Positions 7,779 to 16,690 of a stretch of 38,175 bases of DNA are shown piece after piece (positions within the stretch are counted from its first letter, which is position 1; each line of letters begins with the position of its first letter). This stretch comes from an uncultured bacterium. Lineage in GTDB: Bacteria > Bacillota_I > Bacilli_A > RFN20 > CAG-826. Made by a program: the position numbers and the translations under genes. The DNA is taken from assembly GCA_949288485.1 (NCBI GenBank), contig CASEKC010000011.1:1-38175 (forward strand). The letters are read 5' to 3'. The notes beneath the pieces were generated by a model. It searched no databases, was not told the origin of the DNA, and was given only the letters and a program-made list of their open reading frames with translations.

Positions 7779-9149
7779 ATGAATGCCGAGAATTTAGCAA
7801 ATTGGTTTCTTAGATCTGGAGAAGCACTTTTATTAGCTGTAGTGTTAGCTTTAATTATATTTTTATCATTATTTTGGTATTTTTTTGCTTACTTTGTTTT
7901 ATCTTTAAAAAAACATAAGAAATTGCCAAAAGGGAAGATCAATTATCGTTACGCTGTCTTAGTTCCAGCGAGAAATGAAGACCAAGTCATAAGTCATATT
8001 TTGGAATCTTTACAAAATCAAACTTATCCTAAAGAATTTTTTGATGTTTATGTTATTGTTGAATCAAAAGATGATCCAACAGTAAAAATAACAAAAAAAT
8101 TTAAGTTCAATGTTATTATTAGAAAAGATTTAGTTAATAAAAAAACAAAAGGTTATGCTCTTGATGAAGCTTACAAATATACAAAAGAAAATAATTTAAA
8201 ATATGATGCATTTATTGTTTTTGATGCAGATAACATTGCTAAAAATGATTATATCGAAATGATGAACGATGTTAAAAATGCAGGTTTTAAAGTCGGTATG
8301 GGTTATAGAAATTTTACTAATTCTTCAGCTAATTGGATAAGTGCTTGTAGTGCAACATTATTTGCTTATATGAATCAGTTTACTTCTAATGGAAGAAGTA
8401 TTTTGTTTAAAAAAATGACTTTAACTGGAACAGGGTATTTTGTCGATTATGATATTATCGACAATGAAGGCGGTTGGATTTTTAATGGTATGACAGAAGA
8501 TGTTGAGTTAACAAAATATTGTTATTATCACAATGTTCCTATGAAATATTATCCATTAGCGCAATATTATGATGAACAAGCTACATCATTAAAGACTGTT
8601 CATAAACAACACATAAGATGGGTTTGGGGTTATTTTGCTAAAGACAAAAAGTATAAAAATAAGAATAAACCTAATTATTATGCATTAAAAAAAGGGAAAC
8701 AAAACGCATCTCTTTTTGAATTTAATGTTTCTATTTATCCAATAGTGGTTATTGTTGGATTATTAGTTTTGGCATTCTTAATTTCATTAGGATTTTTTAT
8801 TGCTTCTTTAGTATTTGCAGCATTTTTTGAAGTTTTCAGAACTCAATTAATACCTCTTAGTATGTTTATTTGGGTTTTAATTTATTTTACTATACTCTGG
8901 GCTTCTGTTGGACTTATTGCTTTTACGACTTTTGTTATTTCAAATAAATATTTAAAATTTAGTATAAGCCTTCAAGTTAAAGTAATTTTTTCATATTTAT
9001 TTTTCTTTGCTGATTTCGTTTTTGCATTTTTAGATGGATTATTTCATAAATACAAGCGCGTTAGTTGGGATAAAATTAAACATGATGGTATTATTACTAA
9101 TAAAGAAGCGTTGGAGAATATAAGAAATGAAAATAAGAAAAGAAAATAA
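7779..9149 (+). CDS. Membrane glycosyltransferase family 2, processive type
   Basis: 456 residues. N-terminal membrane helix (about 15-43), cytoplasmic GT2 domain from AVLVPARNEDQ (59), substrate-binding acidic motif FDADN (148-152), acceptor motif TED (239-241) and QHIRW (277-281, the QxxRW signature of processive beta-glycosyltransferases), then about four membrane helices (320-430). This is the cellulose/hyaluronan/poly-GlcNAc synthase layout, but polymer or glycolipid product cannot be told from sequence. Its end overlaps the next gene (PlsC-like acyltransferase) by 23 bases, which suggests a joint role in a lipid-linked glycan or glycolipid (inference). Expected to be translated from a leaderless mRNA. 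Confidence 0.88.
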   Translation: MNAENLANWFLRSGEALLLAVVLALIIFLSLFWYFFAYFVLSLKKHKKLPKGKINYRYAVLVPARNEDQVISHILESLQNQTYPKEFFDVYVIVESKDDPTVKITKKFKFNVIIRKDLVNKKTKGYALDEAYKYTKENNLKYDAFIVFDADNIAKNDYIEMMNDVKNAGFKVGMGYRNFTNSSANWISACSATLFAYMNQFTSNGRSILFKKMTLTGTGYFVDYDIIDNEGGWIFNGMTEDVELTKYCYYHNVPMKYYPLAQYYDEQATSLKTVHKQHIRWVWGYFAKDKKYKNKNKPNYYALKKGKQNASLFEFNVSIYPIVVIVGLLVLAFLISLGFFIASLVFAAFFEVFRTQLIPLSMFIWVLIYFTILWASVGLIAFTTFVISNKYLKFSISLQVKVIFSYLFFFADFVFAFLDGLFHKYKRVSWDKIKHDGIITNKEALENIRNENKKRK

Positions 9150-9939
9150 TAAAGTCATTTATTATAGCGATGAACTAAATGATGATTTCGGCAATATCGA
9201 TCTAAATAAAAATGATGTAAAAGAGAAATATAAATACGAAAGAAATATATTTGAAAAAACTTTTGGAAATTTTTTATATTGGTGTTTAGCTAAACCTATT
9301 TTAGGATCTTATAGTTTATTTAACGGAATGAAAATTGAAGGGAAAGAAAATTTAAAAGAGTATTATCGAATTTTAAAAATAAATAAAACTGGTGGTTTTA
9401 TTTATGCTAATCATGTTTCAAATGAAGATGCTTTCTATATTCAATGTTTAATAATAAATAGAAAAAGAGTCAATGTCATTGCTAATTCAAATATTTTAAG
9501 TTCAAAAATATTAACTTTTTTTACTCGACAACTAGGTTATATCCCTTTAGCTAATTCTTTAAAAGGACAAGCTAAAATGATGAAAGGAATTGAATATTAT
9601 TTAAAAAAGAAAAAAGAACACATTTTAATTTTCCCCGAAGCTCATATTTGGCCATATTATACAAAAATTAGACCTTTTAAAAGTGCAGCTTTTCATTATC
9701 CTGCAAAATATAATGCCCCTATCCTCCCAATTGTTACAACTTTTAAAGAAAGAAAAAACAAAAATAAAAAACCAAGAAAAGTAGTTAAGATATGTAAACC
9801 AATTCTCCCTAAAGAAGGCTATGAAACTAAAGAAAATAAAGAATATTTAAGAAATGAAACATATAAAGAAATGGTTGAAGCTTCATTATCTTATAAACAA
9901 ATGGAATATATTAAATATATAAAAAGAGAGAATGATTAG
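9127..9939 (+). CDS. PlsC-like 1-acylglycerol-3-phosphate acyltransferase
   Basis: 270 residues with the lysophospholipid acyltransferase fold: catalytic H-x4-D in NHVSNED (95-101, His96/Asp101), a second block around FIYAN, and FPEA (169-172) in place of the usual FPEG. It should acylate a lysophosphatidate or similar acceptor at the membrane. An unusual N-terminal extension of about 80 polar residues precedes the domain. SD GGAG (9113-9116) is 10 bases before the ATG, inside the GT2 gene. The stop codon is in the loop of its terminator. Confidence 0.88.
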   Translation: MKIRKENNKVIYYSDELNDDFGNIDLNKNDVKEKYKYERNIFEKTFGNFLYWCLAKPILGSYSLFNGMKIEGKENLKEYYRILKINKTGGFIYANHVSNEDAFYIQCLIINRKRVNVIANSNILSSKILTFFTRQLGYIPLANSLKGQAKMMKGIEYYLKKKKEHILIFPEAHIWPYYTKIRPFKSAAFHYPAKYNAPILPIVTTFKERKNKNKKPRKVVKICKPILPKEGYETKENKEYLRNETYKEMVEASLSYKQMEYIKYIKREND

Positions 9940-9954
9940 TTCATTCTCTCTTTT
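9922..9954 (+). terminator. Terminator overlapping the acyltransferase stop
   Basis: Perfect 14-pair stem: arm 9922-9935, loop TTAGT (9936-9940) containing the TAG stop, arm 9941-9954 ending in TTTT. Confidence 0.8.
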
Positions 9955-9963
9955 AAATAAAAA

Positions 9964-9986
9964 AACCGACAACTGTCGGCTAAATT
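9964..9986. terminator. Bidirectional terminator (tRNA-Val side)
   Basis: CCGAC (9966-9970), AACT, GTCGG (9975-9979), with an A run upstream and a T-rich stretch downstream. Read on the minus strand it ends tRNA-Val with seven T; on the plus strand it backs up the acyltransferase terminator. Confidence 0.8.
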
Positions 9987-9993
9987 TTTAATT

Positions 9994-10069
9994 TGGTGGG
10001 TGCTATAGGGATCGAACCTATGACCTTCTGTACGTCAAACAGATGCTCTCCCAGCTGAGCTAAACACCC
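9994..10069 (-). tRNA. tRNA-Val (anticodon GAC)
   Basis: Minus strand: acceptor GGGTGTT/AGCACCC, discriminator A, encoded CCA, anticodon arm TCTGT-TTGACGT-ACAGA giving GAC. Confidence 0.95.
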
Positions 10070-10082
10070 AACGTGCTTAATT

Positions 10083-10111
10083 AATATACCATCGATTTAT
10101 AACTAAATCAA
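10083..10111 (-). promoter_or_regulatory. Promoter of tRNA-Val
   Basis: On the minus strand TTGATT (10111-10106), 17-base spacer, TATATT (10088-10083). It shares GGTATATTAATTAAGC exactly with the five-tRNA operon promoter. Confidence 0.8.
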
Positions 10112-10157
10112 GTTTTATTTTAAATTTGTTCAAATTTACTTTATAATAATTTTGCTT

Positions 10158-10233
10158 GCCGACTTAGCTTAGCTGGTAGAGCAACGCATTCGTAACGCGT
10201 AGGTCGAAGGTTCGAATCCTTTAGTCGGCACCA
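10158..10233 (+). tRNA. tRNA-Thr (anticodon CGT)
   Basis: Acceptor GCCGACT/AGTCGGC, discriminator A, encoded CCA; loop TTCGTAA gives CGT. TATAAT at 10142-10147 lies 10 bases upstream as a likely -10. Confidence 0.94.
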
Positions 10234-10242
10234 ATTAAGTAG

Positions 10243-10277
10243 AAAAAAATGCGATTTTTATCGCATTTTTTATTTTT
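10243..10277. terminator. Bidirectional terminator between tRNA-Thr and the ABC permease
   Basis: ATGCGAT (10249-10255), TTTT, ATCGCAT (10260-10266), with A run before and T run after. It serves tRNA-Thr on the plus strand and the ABC exporter operon on the minus strand. Confidence 0.85.
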
Positions 10278-10290
10278 TTAAGATATAAAT

Positions 10291-12918
10291 TTAATCTACT
10301 GATTTTAATACTTCATTCATCTTAATTTTATTAATTTTAGGGATAAAAATTAATGCAGTTAAAGCAATAAAAATTGAAACGATTAATATTGTATATAAAT
10401 ATGATTGATAAAAAATATTTTTACCAAGCATTAATCCAACACTAGAAATAGTATTTATAACAAAGATATGAAGTAAATAACCAAGCAATAAACCAATTAA
10501 TATTGCAATTATACTCATAAATATAATTTCTCGATAAATATAACGTAATGTTTCACTTCTTGTATAACCATTAACTCTTAATGTAGCTATTTCTTTAATT
10601 CTTTCATCAATATTTATATCAACTAAATTATAAATAACAACAAATATTAATGCTCCTGATAAGAAAACAAGTAAAACAACAACTGCGGTTAAATTATCTA
10701 AAATATTAGAATATATGTTTCTTGTTGAATAAGTAGTTGAAATAGAATTAATTAAATCATTTTCGTTAATTTCATTAATAAAATCATTAAGTTCGGTATC
10801 ACTTAAATAGCTCTTTAATAAAATAGAATTAATAGTTAAATTTGAAAATTTATTTTCATAGATGTTTTTTCCTATATAAATATAATTCGAAACATAATTT
10901 GTTGTTATTTCGTTTATTTTTAAAGGAATATCTTGATAATCATCATAATTTATATTTTCGCCAACTGAAGGAGTAATACTTAAATATATATAATCACCTT
11001 CATCTAAATCAAAGATTTCTGCAATTTGTTCGCTAATTATAACTGAATCATTATCAAAAGTAATATTTTCATCAAAACCTATAACTTCATTTAAATTATC
11101 GCTTCCACCCAATAAATAAATTTCAATATTATCATCTTCATTAAATGAGGAAGAAGAGGAAGTAAATTTATTTACCTCAGCTTCATAATATAAACTTGCA
11201 ACTTTATCAAAATCATCATCATCAAAGATTTTTTTCGCTTCTTCGATATTATCTGTTCTAACTACTAAATCATAGTTAATTATTTTTTCAAATTGATCTT
11301 TATTTATTACGCTTAAAGAATCAGAAATTCCAAAAGCTGTTAATAATATTCCTGTACATCCGCCAATTCCTATCAACATCATTATTAAATTTTTCTTAAA
11401 TGTAAAAACATTTCTTAACATAGATTTTGTTTTAAATTTGAAATGCTTCCATAAGAATGAAATTCTTTCAATTAAAATCTTTTTACCAACCTTAGGTGCT
11501 TTAGGTATTAATAATGAAGCACTGTTTTCTTTTAAAACGTTGAAAGAAATTATAGTAATCGTTAAAAGAATTAAAATTATCATTAAAAGAGAAGAACTTA
11601 ATACACTTAAATAATCAAAAACATAAACGATATTAATAATATTATATAAAGAACCATAAATTGTGATAATTATCGTAGGTAAAACAAAGAGTCCAACAGC
11701 AATTGCTAAAATAGAACCTATAATCGATGTTAATAGACCAAAGAAAAGATATTTATTATAAATTTTTACTTTACTATAGCCTAAAGATTTTAAAGTTCCT
11801 ATTTGGGCACGGTCTTTATTAACTAAACGAGTAACAGATGTAATTGAAACTAAAAGTGCTATACCATAGAAAAAAATTGGAAAAACAGCAGAAAGAGCAA
11901 CGATTTTTTCGCTATCAATTTTAAAAGTTGCATAACTTTGGTTTTCGTTCCTTGTTAAAACATAAATTTGAGGAGTTATATTACCAATTGCTTCGTTTAA
12001 TTGTTCTTCAGTTTGTTCATTGACAGCATTTTTATATTCATCTCCATTTTTATAAGATTCTATAATGCTTTCTATAAGTTCGTCGGTAGCATCTGGGAGG
12101 TAGTCTTTAATAATCGTTCTCATTTGTTCTTGGATAGCTTTTTCTACCTCTATTTGGATGTTATTTTTTAAATATGTAAGTTGGTTTGATAAAATTTTAT
12201 CTTCCATTTCTTCTATTTCTTCTTTTTTATTATCGATAAAATCATCATAATCATCGTCAAAGGTAGAATTTATATTTTCTTTATCAAAAGTTAATTTAAT
12301 GATAGTAGGAGTAGCAAAATCATCAATTATTTCTAATCCGCTATCAATATAAAATACGTTGTCAAGAGTTCCGCTTCCAATTGTTGTTGTTTCTGATGTA
12401 TGTGAAAGATAAGAAGGATCGTTAACTAATCCAACTACTCTAAAACTATGTTCGTCAATTGTTATGACATCGCTAATTTTTGCGCTATCTTCATTATATG
12501 TTTTTAAAGCAACACATTCATGTTCTTGCTTAGGCATTCTTCCTTCGACTAAATTTAATTTATCTATATTGGAATTTACTAAATCTTTATAAATTATTCG
12601 ACTTTCACTCTTATTTTCGTTTACATAGATAATATTATCCGTTTGATAATAAGTTTCGATTGAATCTATTGAAGAAACATTATTTCTTATTTCATATATA
12701 CTATCCTTATTTAATCCAATATTTGATTGAACAGAAATATCATAAAAATTATAGTCATCAAAATATTTATTTATGGTAGCTTTTAAATCTGGTCCACTTG
12801 ATTGTAAGCCAACAATAAAACCTGTCCCTAATAAGATTATTAAGGAAATGGCACTCAAGCGGCTAAAATTCTCTTTTATTGATTTAAAAAGATATTTGAA
12901 ATAAATTTTTGAACTCAT
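10291..12918 (-). CDS. FtsX-like ABC transporter permease (MacB/DUF-type, two cores)
   Basis: 875 residues. N-terminal membrane helix (about 18-38), a large extracytoplasmic region (about 40-335) with an acidic coiled-coil-like stretch (230-300), an FtsX-type three-helix block (about 340-470), a helix near 510-530, a second extracytoplasmic region, and a final three-helix FtsX block (about 745-870). This is the duplicated-core permease pattern of MacB/YknZ-type mechanotransmission exporters, used for peptides, lipoproteins or antibiotics rather than for import. It follows the ATPase gene by 6 bases on the same strand. Substrate unknown. It shares a bidirectional terminator with tRNA-Thr. Confidence 0.88.
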   Translation of the reverse strand: MSSKIYFKYLFKSIKENFSRLSAISLIILLGTGFIVGLQSSGPDLKATINKYFDDYNFYDISVQSNIGLNKDSIYEIRNNVSSIDSIETYYQTDNIIYVNENKSESRIIYKDLVNSNIDKLNLVEGRMPKQEHECVALKTYNEDSAKISDVITIDEHSFRVVGLVNDPSYLSHTSETTTIGSGTLDNVFYIDSGLEIIDDFATPTIIKLTFDKENINSTFDDDYDDFIDNKKEEIEEMEDKILSNQLTYLKNNIQIEVEKAIQEQMRTIIKDYLPDATDELIESIIESYKNGDEYKNAVNEQTEEQLNEAIGNITPQIYVLTRNENQSYATFKIDSEKIVALSAVFPIFFYGIALLVSITSVTRLVNKDRAQIGTLKSLGYSKVKIYNKYLFFGLLTSIIGSILAIAVGLFVLPTIIITIYGSLYNIINIVYVFDYLSVLSSSLLMIILILLTITIISFNVLKENSASLLIPKAPKVGKKILIERISFLWKHFKFKTKSMLRNVFTFKKNLIMMLIGIGGCTGILLTAFGISDSLSVINKDQFEKIINYDLVVRTDNIEEAKKIFDDDDFDKVASLYYEAEVNKFTSSSSSFNEDDNIEIYLLGGSDNLNEVIGFDENITFDNDSVIISEQIAEIFDLDEGDYIYLSITPSVGENINYDDYQDIPLKINEITTNYVSNYIYIGKNIYENKFSNLTINSILLKSYLSDTELNDFINEINENDLINSISTTYSTRNIYSNILDNLTAVVVLLVFLSGALIFVVIYNLVDINIDERIKEIATLRVNGYTRSETLRYIYREIIFMSIIAILIGLLLGYLLHIFVINTISSVGLMLGKNIFYQSYLYTILIVSIFIALTALIFIPKINKIKMNEVLKSVD

Positions 12919-12924
12919 AATTTA

Positions 12925-13674
12925 TTACCATTCAATATTTTCTATAGGAGTAGGGTTCTCGTTATATTCTTCTTTTACAATAGTTCCATTTTTAATATGT
13001 AAAACATGATCAGCCATAGCACACAAAGCTGAATTATGAGTAATAACTATTACTGTTTTTTCTTCTTTTTTACAAAGATCATATAAAACTTTTAAAATCA
13101 TTTTTCCTGTTTGATAATCTAAAGCACCAGTTGGTTCATCACAAAGAAGAAGTTTTGGATTTTTTGCTAAAGCTCTTGCGATGGAAACTCTTTGTTGTTC
13201 ACCACCACTAAGTTGAGAAGGGTAATTATCTTTTCTATTAGCTAATCCTACAAGTTTTAAAGCATCTATACTTTTTAAAGGATTTTTACATATCTCAGTT
13301 GCAATTGAAATATTGTCAATCGCAGTTAAATTAGGCATTAAATTATAAAATTGAAATACGAATCCAATCGAATTTCTCCTAAAGAAAGTAAGTTTTTTAT
13401 CGTTATATGAAGAAATGTCTTCTCCGTCAACAATTATGTCCCCTTTTGATAGAACATCCATTCCTCCAAGTAGATTTAATAAAGTAGTTTTTCCACTACC
13501 AGATGGACCGACTATAATTGTGAATTCTTTTCTTTTAATAGTAAAAGAAAGATGATCGTTTGCTCTAATTTCTTCATTTCCAACGATATAAATTTTAGAT
13601 ACATCTTTAAACTCAACTAAATTTTCATTAGTTTTTCTCTCTTTTATGTTATTAACATTCACATTTTTCTTCAT
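12925..13674 (-). CDS. ABC transporter ATP-binding protein (MacB/LolD type)
   Basis: 249 residues. Walker A GPSGSGKT (56-63), Q-loop in FVFQFYNLMPNLTAIDN, signature LSGGE (155-159), Walker B LLLCDEPTGALD (175-186), H-loop His213. The YNLMPNLTA stretch and the PTGALD form of Walker B are typical of the LolD/MacB export class. First gene of a two-gene operon with the FtsX-like permease. A non-conserved 18-residue N-terminal tail precedes LVEFKDVSKIY. No SD or clear promoter is visible before the ATG; a downstream start cannot be excluded. Confidence 0.92.
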   Translation of the reverse strand: MKKNVNVNNIKERKTNENLVEFKDVSKIYIVGNEEIRANDHLSFTIKRKEFTIIVGPSGSGKTTLLNLLGGMDVLSKGDIIVDGEDISSYNDKKLTFFRRNSIGFVFQFYNLMPNLTAIDNISIATEICKNPLKSIDALKLVGLANRKDNYPSQLSGGEQQRVSIARALAKNPKLLLCDEPTGALDYQTGKMILKVLYDLCKKEEKTVIVITHNSALCAMADHVLHIKNGTIVKEEYNENPTPIENIEW

Positions 13675-13958
13675 ATTTTAATTTTAAATAAAAAAATAAA
13701 ATTTGTTATCTATTGTAAGTAGAAAATATTTATTAGTATCTAGTAATTAAAACTATGAAGGTAAGTTTTTAAATCCGCGTTTATGTTCAGTTTTATTTTT
13801 TTATATTCAACAAAATAGAAAACATGCAAACAATACGATAATTATCGACTTTTTAAAATGTTTATTTTAATATGTTTTATATATAAAAATAAAAAAACAT
13901 TATTGATTTTATTTCGTTTTTATTTTAAAAATTATTTATATATTAGGAGAAAAAAATT

Positions 13959-15074
13959 ATGTCACATCCTTTTTCAAATATAAATAAAAATTTTGGTTTC
14001 GGGGTTATGAGACTTCCATTAGATGAAAATAATAAAGTTGATTTAACTAAATTTCAGGAAATGGTTGATTATTTTATAGCAAATGGATTTAACTATTTTG
14101 ATACTGCTCACGTTTATCTTCATGGAGAAAGTGAAAAAGCTTTGAAGGAATGTCTTGTAAAAAAATATAAAAGAGAAGATTTTGTATTAACTAATAAATT
14201 ATCTTCTTCATGTTTTAAAAATGAAGAAGATATATTACCTTTCTTTAATCTTCAATTAGAATGTTGTGGAGTCGAATATTTTGATTTTTATTTAATGCAT
14301 GCTCAAAGTAGTAATAATTATGAACAATATCAAAAAGCTCATGCTTATGAAGTTGCTAAAAAATTAAAAGAAGAAGGAAAGATTAAGCATTTAGGTATTT
14401 CATTTCATGATAGTGCAGAATTTTTAGAAAAAATATTAATTGATCACCCAGAAGTAGAAGTCGTCCAACTTCAATTTAACTATTTAGATTATGATAGTGA
14501 AGATGTTCAATCAAGAAAATGTTATGAAGTATGTTTAAAATACAATAAACCTATTATTGTTATGGAACCTGTAAAAGGTGGAAGATTAGTAAATTTACCT
14601 TCTAAAGCTGATAAATTATTAAAAGATTTAAAGAATGGTTCTAATGCTTCATATGCAATTCGTTTTGCGGCAAGTTTTGAAAATGTCTTTATGGTTTTAA
14701 GTGGAATGAGTTATATGGATCAAGTAATTGATAATGTTTCTTTTATGAAAAACTTTATACCATTAAATGAAATAGAAAAAGATACATTAAATAAAGTTGT
14801 TTCTATTTTTAACGAAATTCCTACTATAGCTTGTACTTCATGTAAATATTGTCTTGATGGATGCCCTAAACACATTAAAATTCCTTCTTTATTTACTTGT
14901 TATAATAATTATCAATTATTTAAAGAAGATAATGCTTTTGATTCTTATAAATATCATACTAGTGAGAATGGAAAAGCTAGTGATTGTATAAAGTGTGGTA
15001 AATGTGAAAAAATTTGTCCTCAACATTTAAAAATTCGCGATTTATTAAAGGATGTAGCTAAAACATTTGAATAA
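13959..15074 (+). CDS. Aldo/keto reductase with C-terminal 4Fe-4S domain
   Basis: 371 residues. Aldo/keto reductase barrel with the catalytic tetrad D48, Y53, K80, H114 (FDTAHVY, TNK, LMH). A C-terminal ferredoxin-like domain carries two Cys sets: C292-x2-C295-x2-C298-x3-C302 and C343-x2-C346-x2-C349-x3-C353, each with CP, expected to bind two 4Fe-4S clusters. This YccK/predicted-oxidoreductase subfamily is common in anaerobes; its substrate is not known. AGGAGA about 9 bases before the ATG is a good SD, and TTGATT (13903-13908) with TAAAAA 17 bases later is a possible promoter. Confidence 0.92.
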   Translation: MSHPFSNINKNFGFGVMRLPLDENNKVDLTKFQEMVDYFIANGFNYFDTAHVYLHGESEKALKECLVKKYKREDFVLTNKLSSSCFKNEEDILPFFNLQLECCGVEYFDFYLMHAQSSNNYEQYQKAHAYEVAKKLKEEGKIKHLGISFHDSAEFLEKILIDHPEVEVVQLQFNYLDYDSEDVQSRKCYEVCLKYNKPIIVMEPVKGGRLVNLPSKADKLLKDLKNGSNASYAIRFAASFENVFMVLSGMSYMDQVIDNVSFMKNFIPLNEIEKDTLNKVVSIFNEIPTIACTSCKYCLDGCPKHIKIPSLFTCYNNYQLFKEDNAFDSYKYHTSENGKASDCIKCGKCEKICPQHLKIRDLLKDVAKTFE

Positions 15075-15114
15075 TCAACTCAAGTTTACTATTAAATATT
15101 TCTTTTAAGAGTAG

Positions 15115-15213
15115 TATAATTTTTTAAATGAAAAGAAGAAAAGTTTTTTTAAATAAATTGTTATTAAATTAATTATTAAAATATCAAAGATATTCTCTTT
15201 GATATTTTTTTTA
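15115..15213 (+). promoter_or_regulatory. upp leader: promoter and internal terminator
   Basis: TATAAT (15115-15120) without a good -35 is followed by a strong hairpin ATATCAAAG (15181-15189), 7-base loop, CTTTGATAT (15197-15205) and a T run. The hairpin lies before the upp SD, and no promoter is seen between it and upp. Either it merely ends the reductase transcript or it is an attenuator for upp. No PyrR-type binding loop was recognised. Confidence 0.45.
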
Positions 15214-15244
15214 TTTAAAAAACTAAAAAGGAGGAAATAAATTT

Positions 15245-15871
15245 ATGTTACACGTAGTAAATCATCCATTAATTACAATGAAACTCAATAAAATGAGAGA
15301 CGAAAAAACTAATAGTAAAGATTTTAGAACTCTACTTGATGAAATTGCCTCTTTAATGACTTATGAAGTTTATAAAGATTTAAAAGTTGTACCAACTGGT
15401 AAAAAAATCACTACTCCAACAGGTACAGTTATTGATAAATTATCTTTAGAATATTCATTAGTAGTTGTCCCTATTTTAAGAGCTGGAATAGGTATGAGTA
15501 ATGGTGTTATTAATATGCTTCCTACAGCTAGAATTGGTCATATAGGAATGTATCGAAATGAAGAAACTTTAGAACCAGTTGAATATTTCTGCAAACTTCC
15601 TAAAGTTGAAAATCCTCTTGTTTTAGTTTGTGATCCAATGCTTGCAACAGGCGGAAGTGCTTGTGATGCAATTAAATTAATTAAGGCTAGAGGATATAAA
15701 AATATTCGTTTACTTTGTTTAGTTGGTGCTCCTGAAGGTGTTAAAAAAGTAACTGAAACTCATCCTGATGTCGAAATTTATCTTTGTGCATTAGATGAAA
15801 AATTAAACGAAAAAGGTTATATTATCCCAGGATTAGGAGATGCTGGTGACCGTATATTTGGTACTTATTAA
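15245..15871 (+). CDS. upp: Uracil phosphoribosyltransferase
   Basis: 208 residues, the normal length. Conserved blocks: VVPILRAGIGM, the PRPP-binding loop VCDPMLATGGSA, and the uracil-binding C-terminus GLGDAGDRIFGTY. It salvages uracil: uracil + PRPP to UMP + PPi. Strong SD AAGGAGGAA stands about 8 bases before the ATG. A terminator-like hairpin lies just upstream (see leader entry). Confidence 0.98.
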   Translation: MLHVVNHPLITMKLNKMRDEKTNSKDFRTLLDEIASLMTYEVYKDLKVVPTGKKITTPTGTVIDKLSLEYSLVVVPILRAGIGMSNGVINMLPTARIGHIGMYRNEETLEPVEYFCKLPKVENPLVLVCDPMLATGGSACDAIKLIKARGYKNIRLLCLVGAPEGVKKVTETHPDVEIYLCALDEKLNEKGYIIPGLGDAGDRIFGTY

Positions 15872-15895
15872 TTATAAAATTTAAAAATTGTAATA

Positions 15896-15932
15896 TTAAA
15901 AAAGACATCTACTAAATAAGGTGTCTTTTTAT
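15896..15932. terminator. Bidirectional terminator between upp and the sirtuin gene
   Basis: AAAGACATC / GGTGTCTTT stem (one G-T pair) at 15901-15909 and 15920-15928, 10-base loop, A run before and T run after; shared by convergent genes. Confidence 0.78.
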
Positions 15933-16681
15933 TTATAATTAGTTAAAATTTCATCTATTTTTTTAAATGTTTCTCCAATTGGATAATTTATTTCGCCTTC
16001 TATTTTACGGTTAATATTTAGTTTTTCTTTATTAATCACGAAAATATTATCTCCATAAAAATATGAAATGAATGAAGAAGCTGGATATACATTTAATGAT
16101 GTTCCACCAATTATTAATAAATTAGCTTCTTGTAATGAAATTAAAGCTTTGGTGATAACATTACTATTGAGGCCTTCTTCATATAAAACGACATCCGGTT
16201 TAATATATCCCCCACATTTACGACAAAGTGGAATATTATCCATTTTTAAAATATCTTTTAAAGTATAAAAATGAGCACATTTTTCACAATAATTTCTCAT
16301 TATTGAACCATGTAGTTCAATAACATTTTTACTTCCAGCTACCTGATGAAGATTATCAATATTTTGTGTAATTATAGTAATATTTTTATGATATTCATTT
16401 TCTAATTTTGCTAAAAAAATATGAGCAAAATTAGGTTTCGCTTCCTTATTTATCATAAATTCACGATAAAATTTAAAGAAAATATCTTTATTATATTCAT
16501 AGTAAGTATGTGAAAGAATTGTTTCATAGTTTACACCATATTTACTTTTTAAATTATAAAGGCCATCTTTACTTCTAAAATCTTTAATGCCGCTTTCTGT
16601 AGAAACTCCTGCACCACCAAAAAACACAATATTTTTTGCACTTTTTATTGCTTTAGCAAGTTTTAAAATTGTTTCATCCAT
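15929..16681 (-). CDS. NAD-dependent protein deacylase of the Sir2 family
   Basis: 250 residues. NAD-binding GAGVSTESGIKDFRS (23-37), TQNIDNLHQVAGS, catalytic His in ELHGS, and a zinc finger of two Cys pairs (NYCEKC ... LCRKCGG). It removes acyl groups from Lys using NAD. The bacterial CobB desuccinylase Tyr/Arg pair was not located with confidence, so acyl preference is open. Divergent from the CDF exporter; TATAAT on the minus strand (16696-16691) ends 9 bases before the ATG and no SD is present, indicating a leaderless mRNA. Confidence 0.95.
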   Translation of the reverse strand: MDETILKLAKAIKSAKNIVFFGGAGVSTESGIKDFRSKDGLYNLKSKYGVNYETILSHTYYEYNKDIFFKFYREFMINKEAKPNFAHIFLAKLENEYHKNITIITQNIDNLHQVAGSKNVIELHGSIMRNYCEKCAHFYTLKDILKMDNIPLCRKCGGYIKPDVVLYEEGLNSNVITKALISLQEANLLIIGGTSLNVYPASSFISYFYGDNIFVINKEKLNINRKIEGEINYPIGETFKKIDEILTNYK

Positions 16682-16690
16682 ATATTCATT

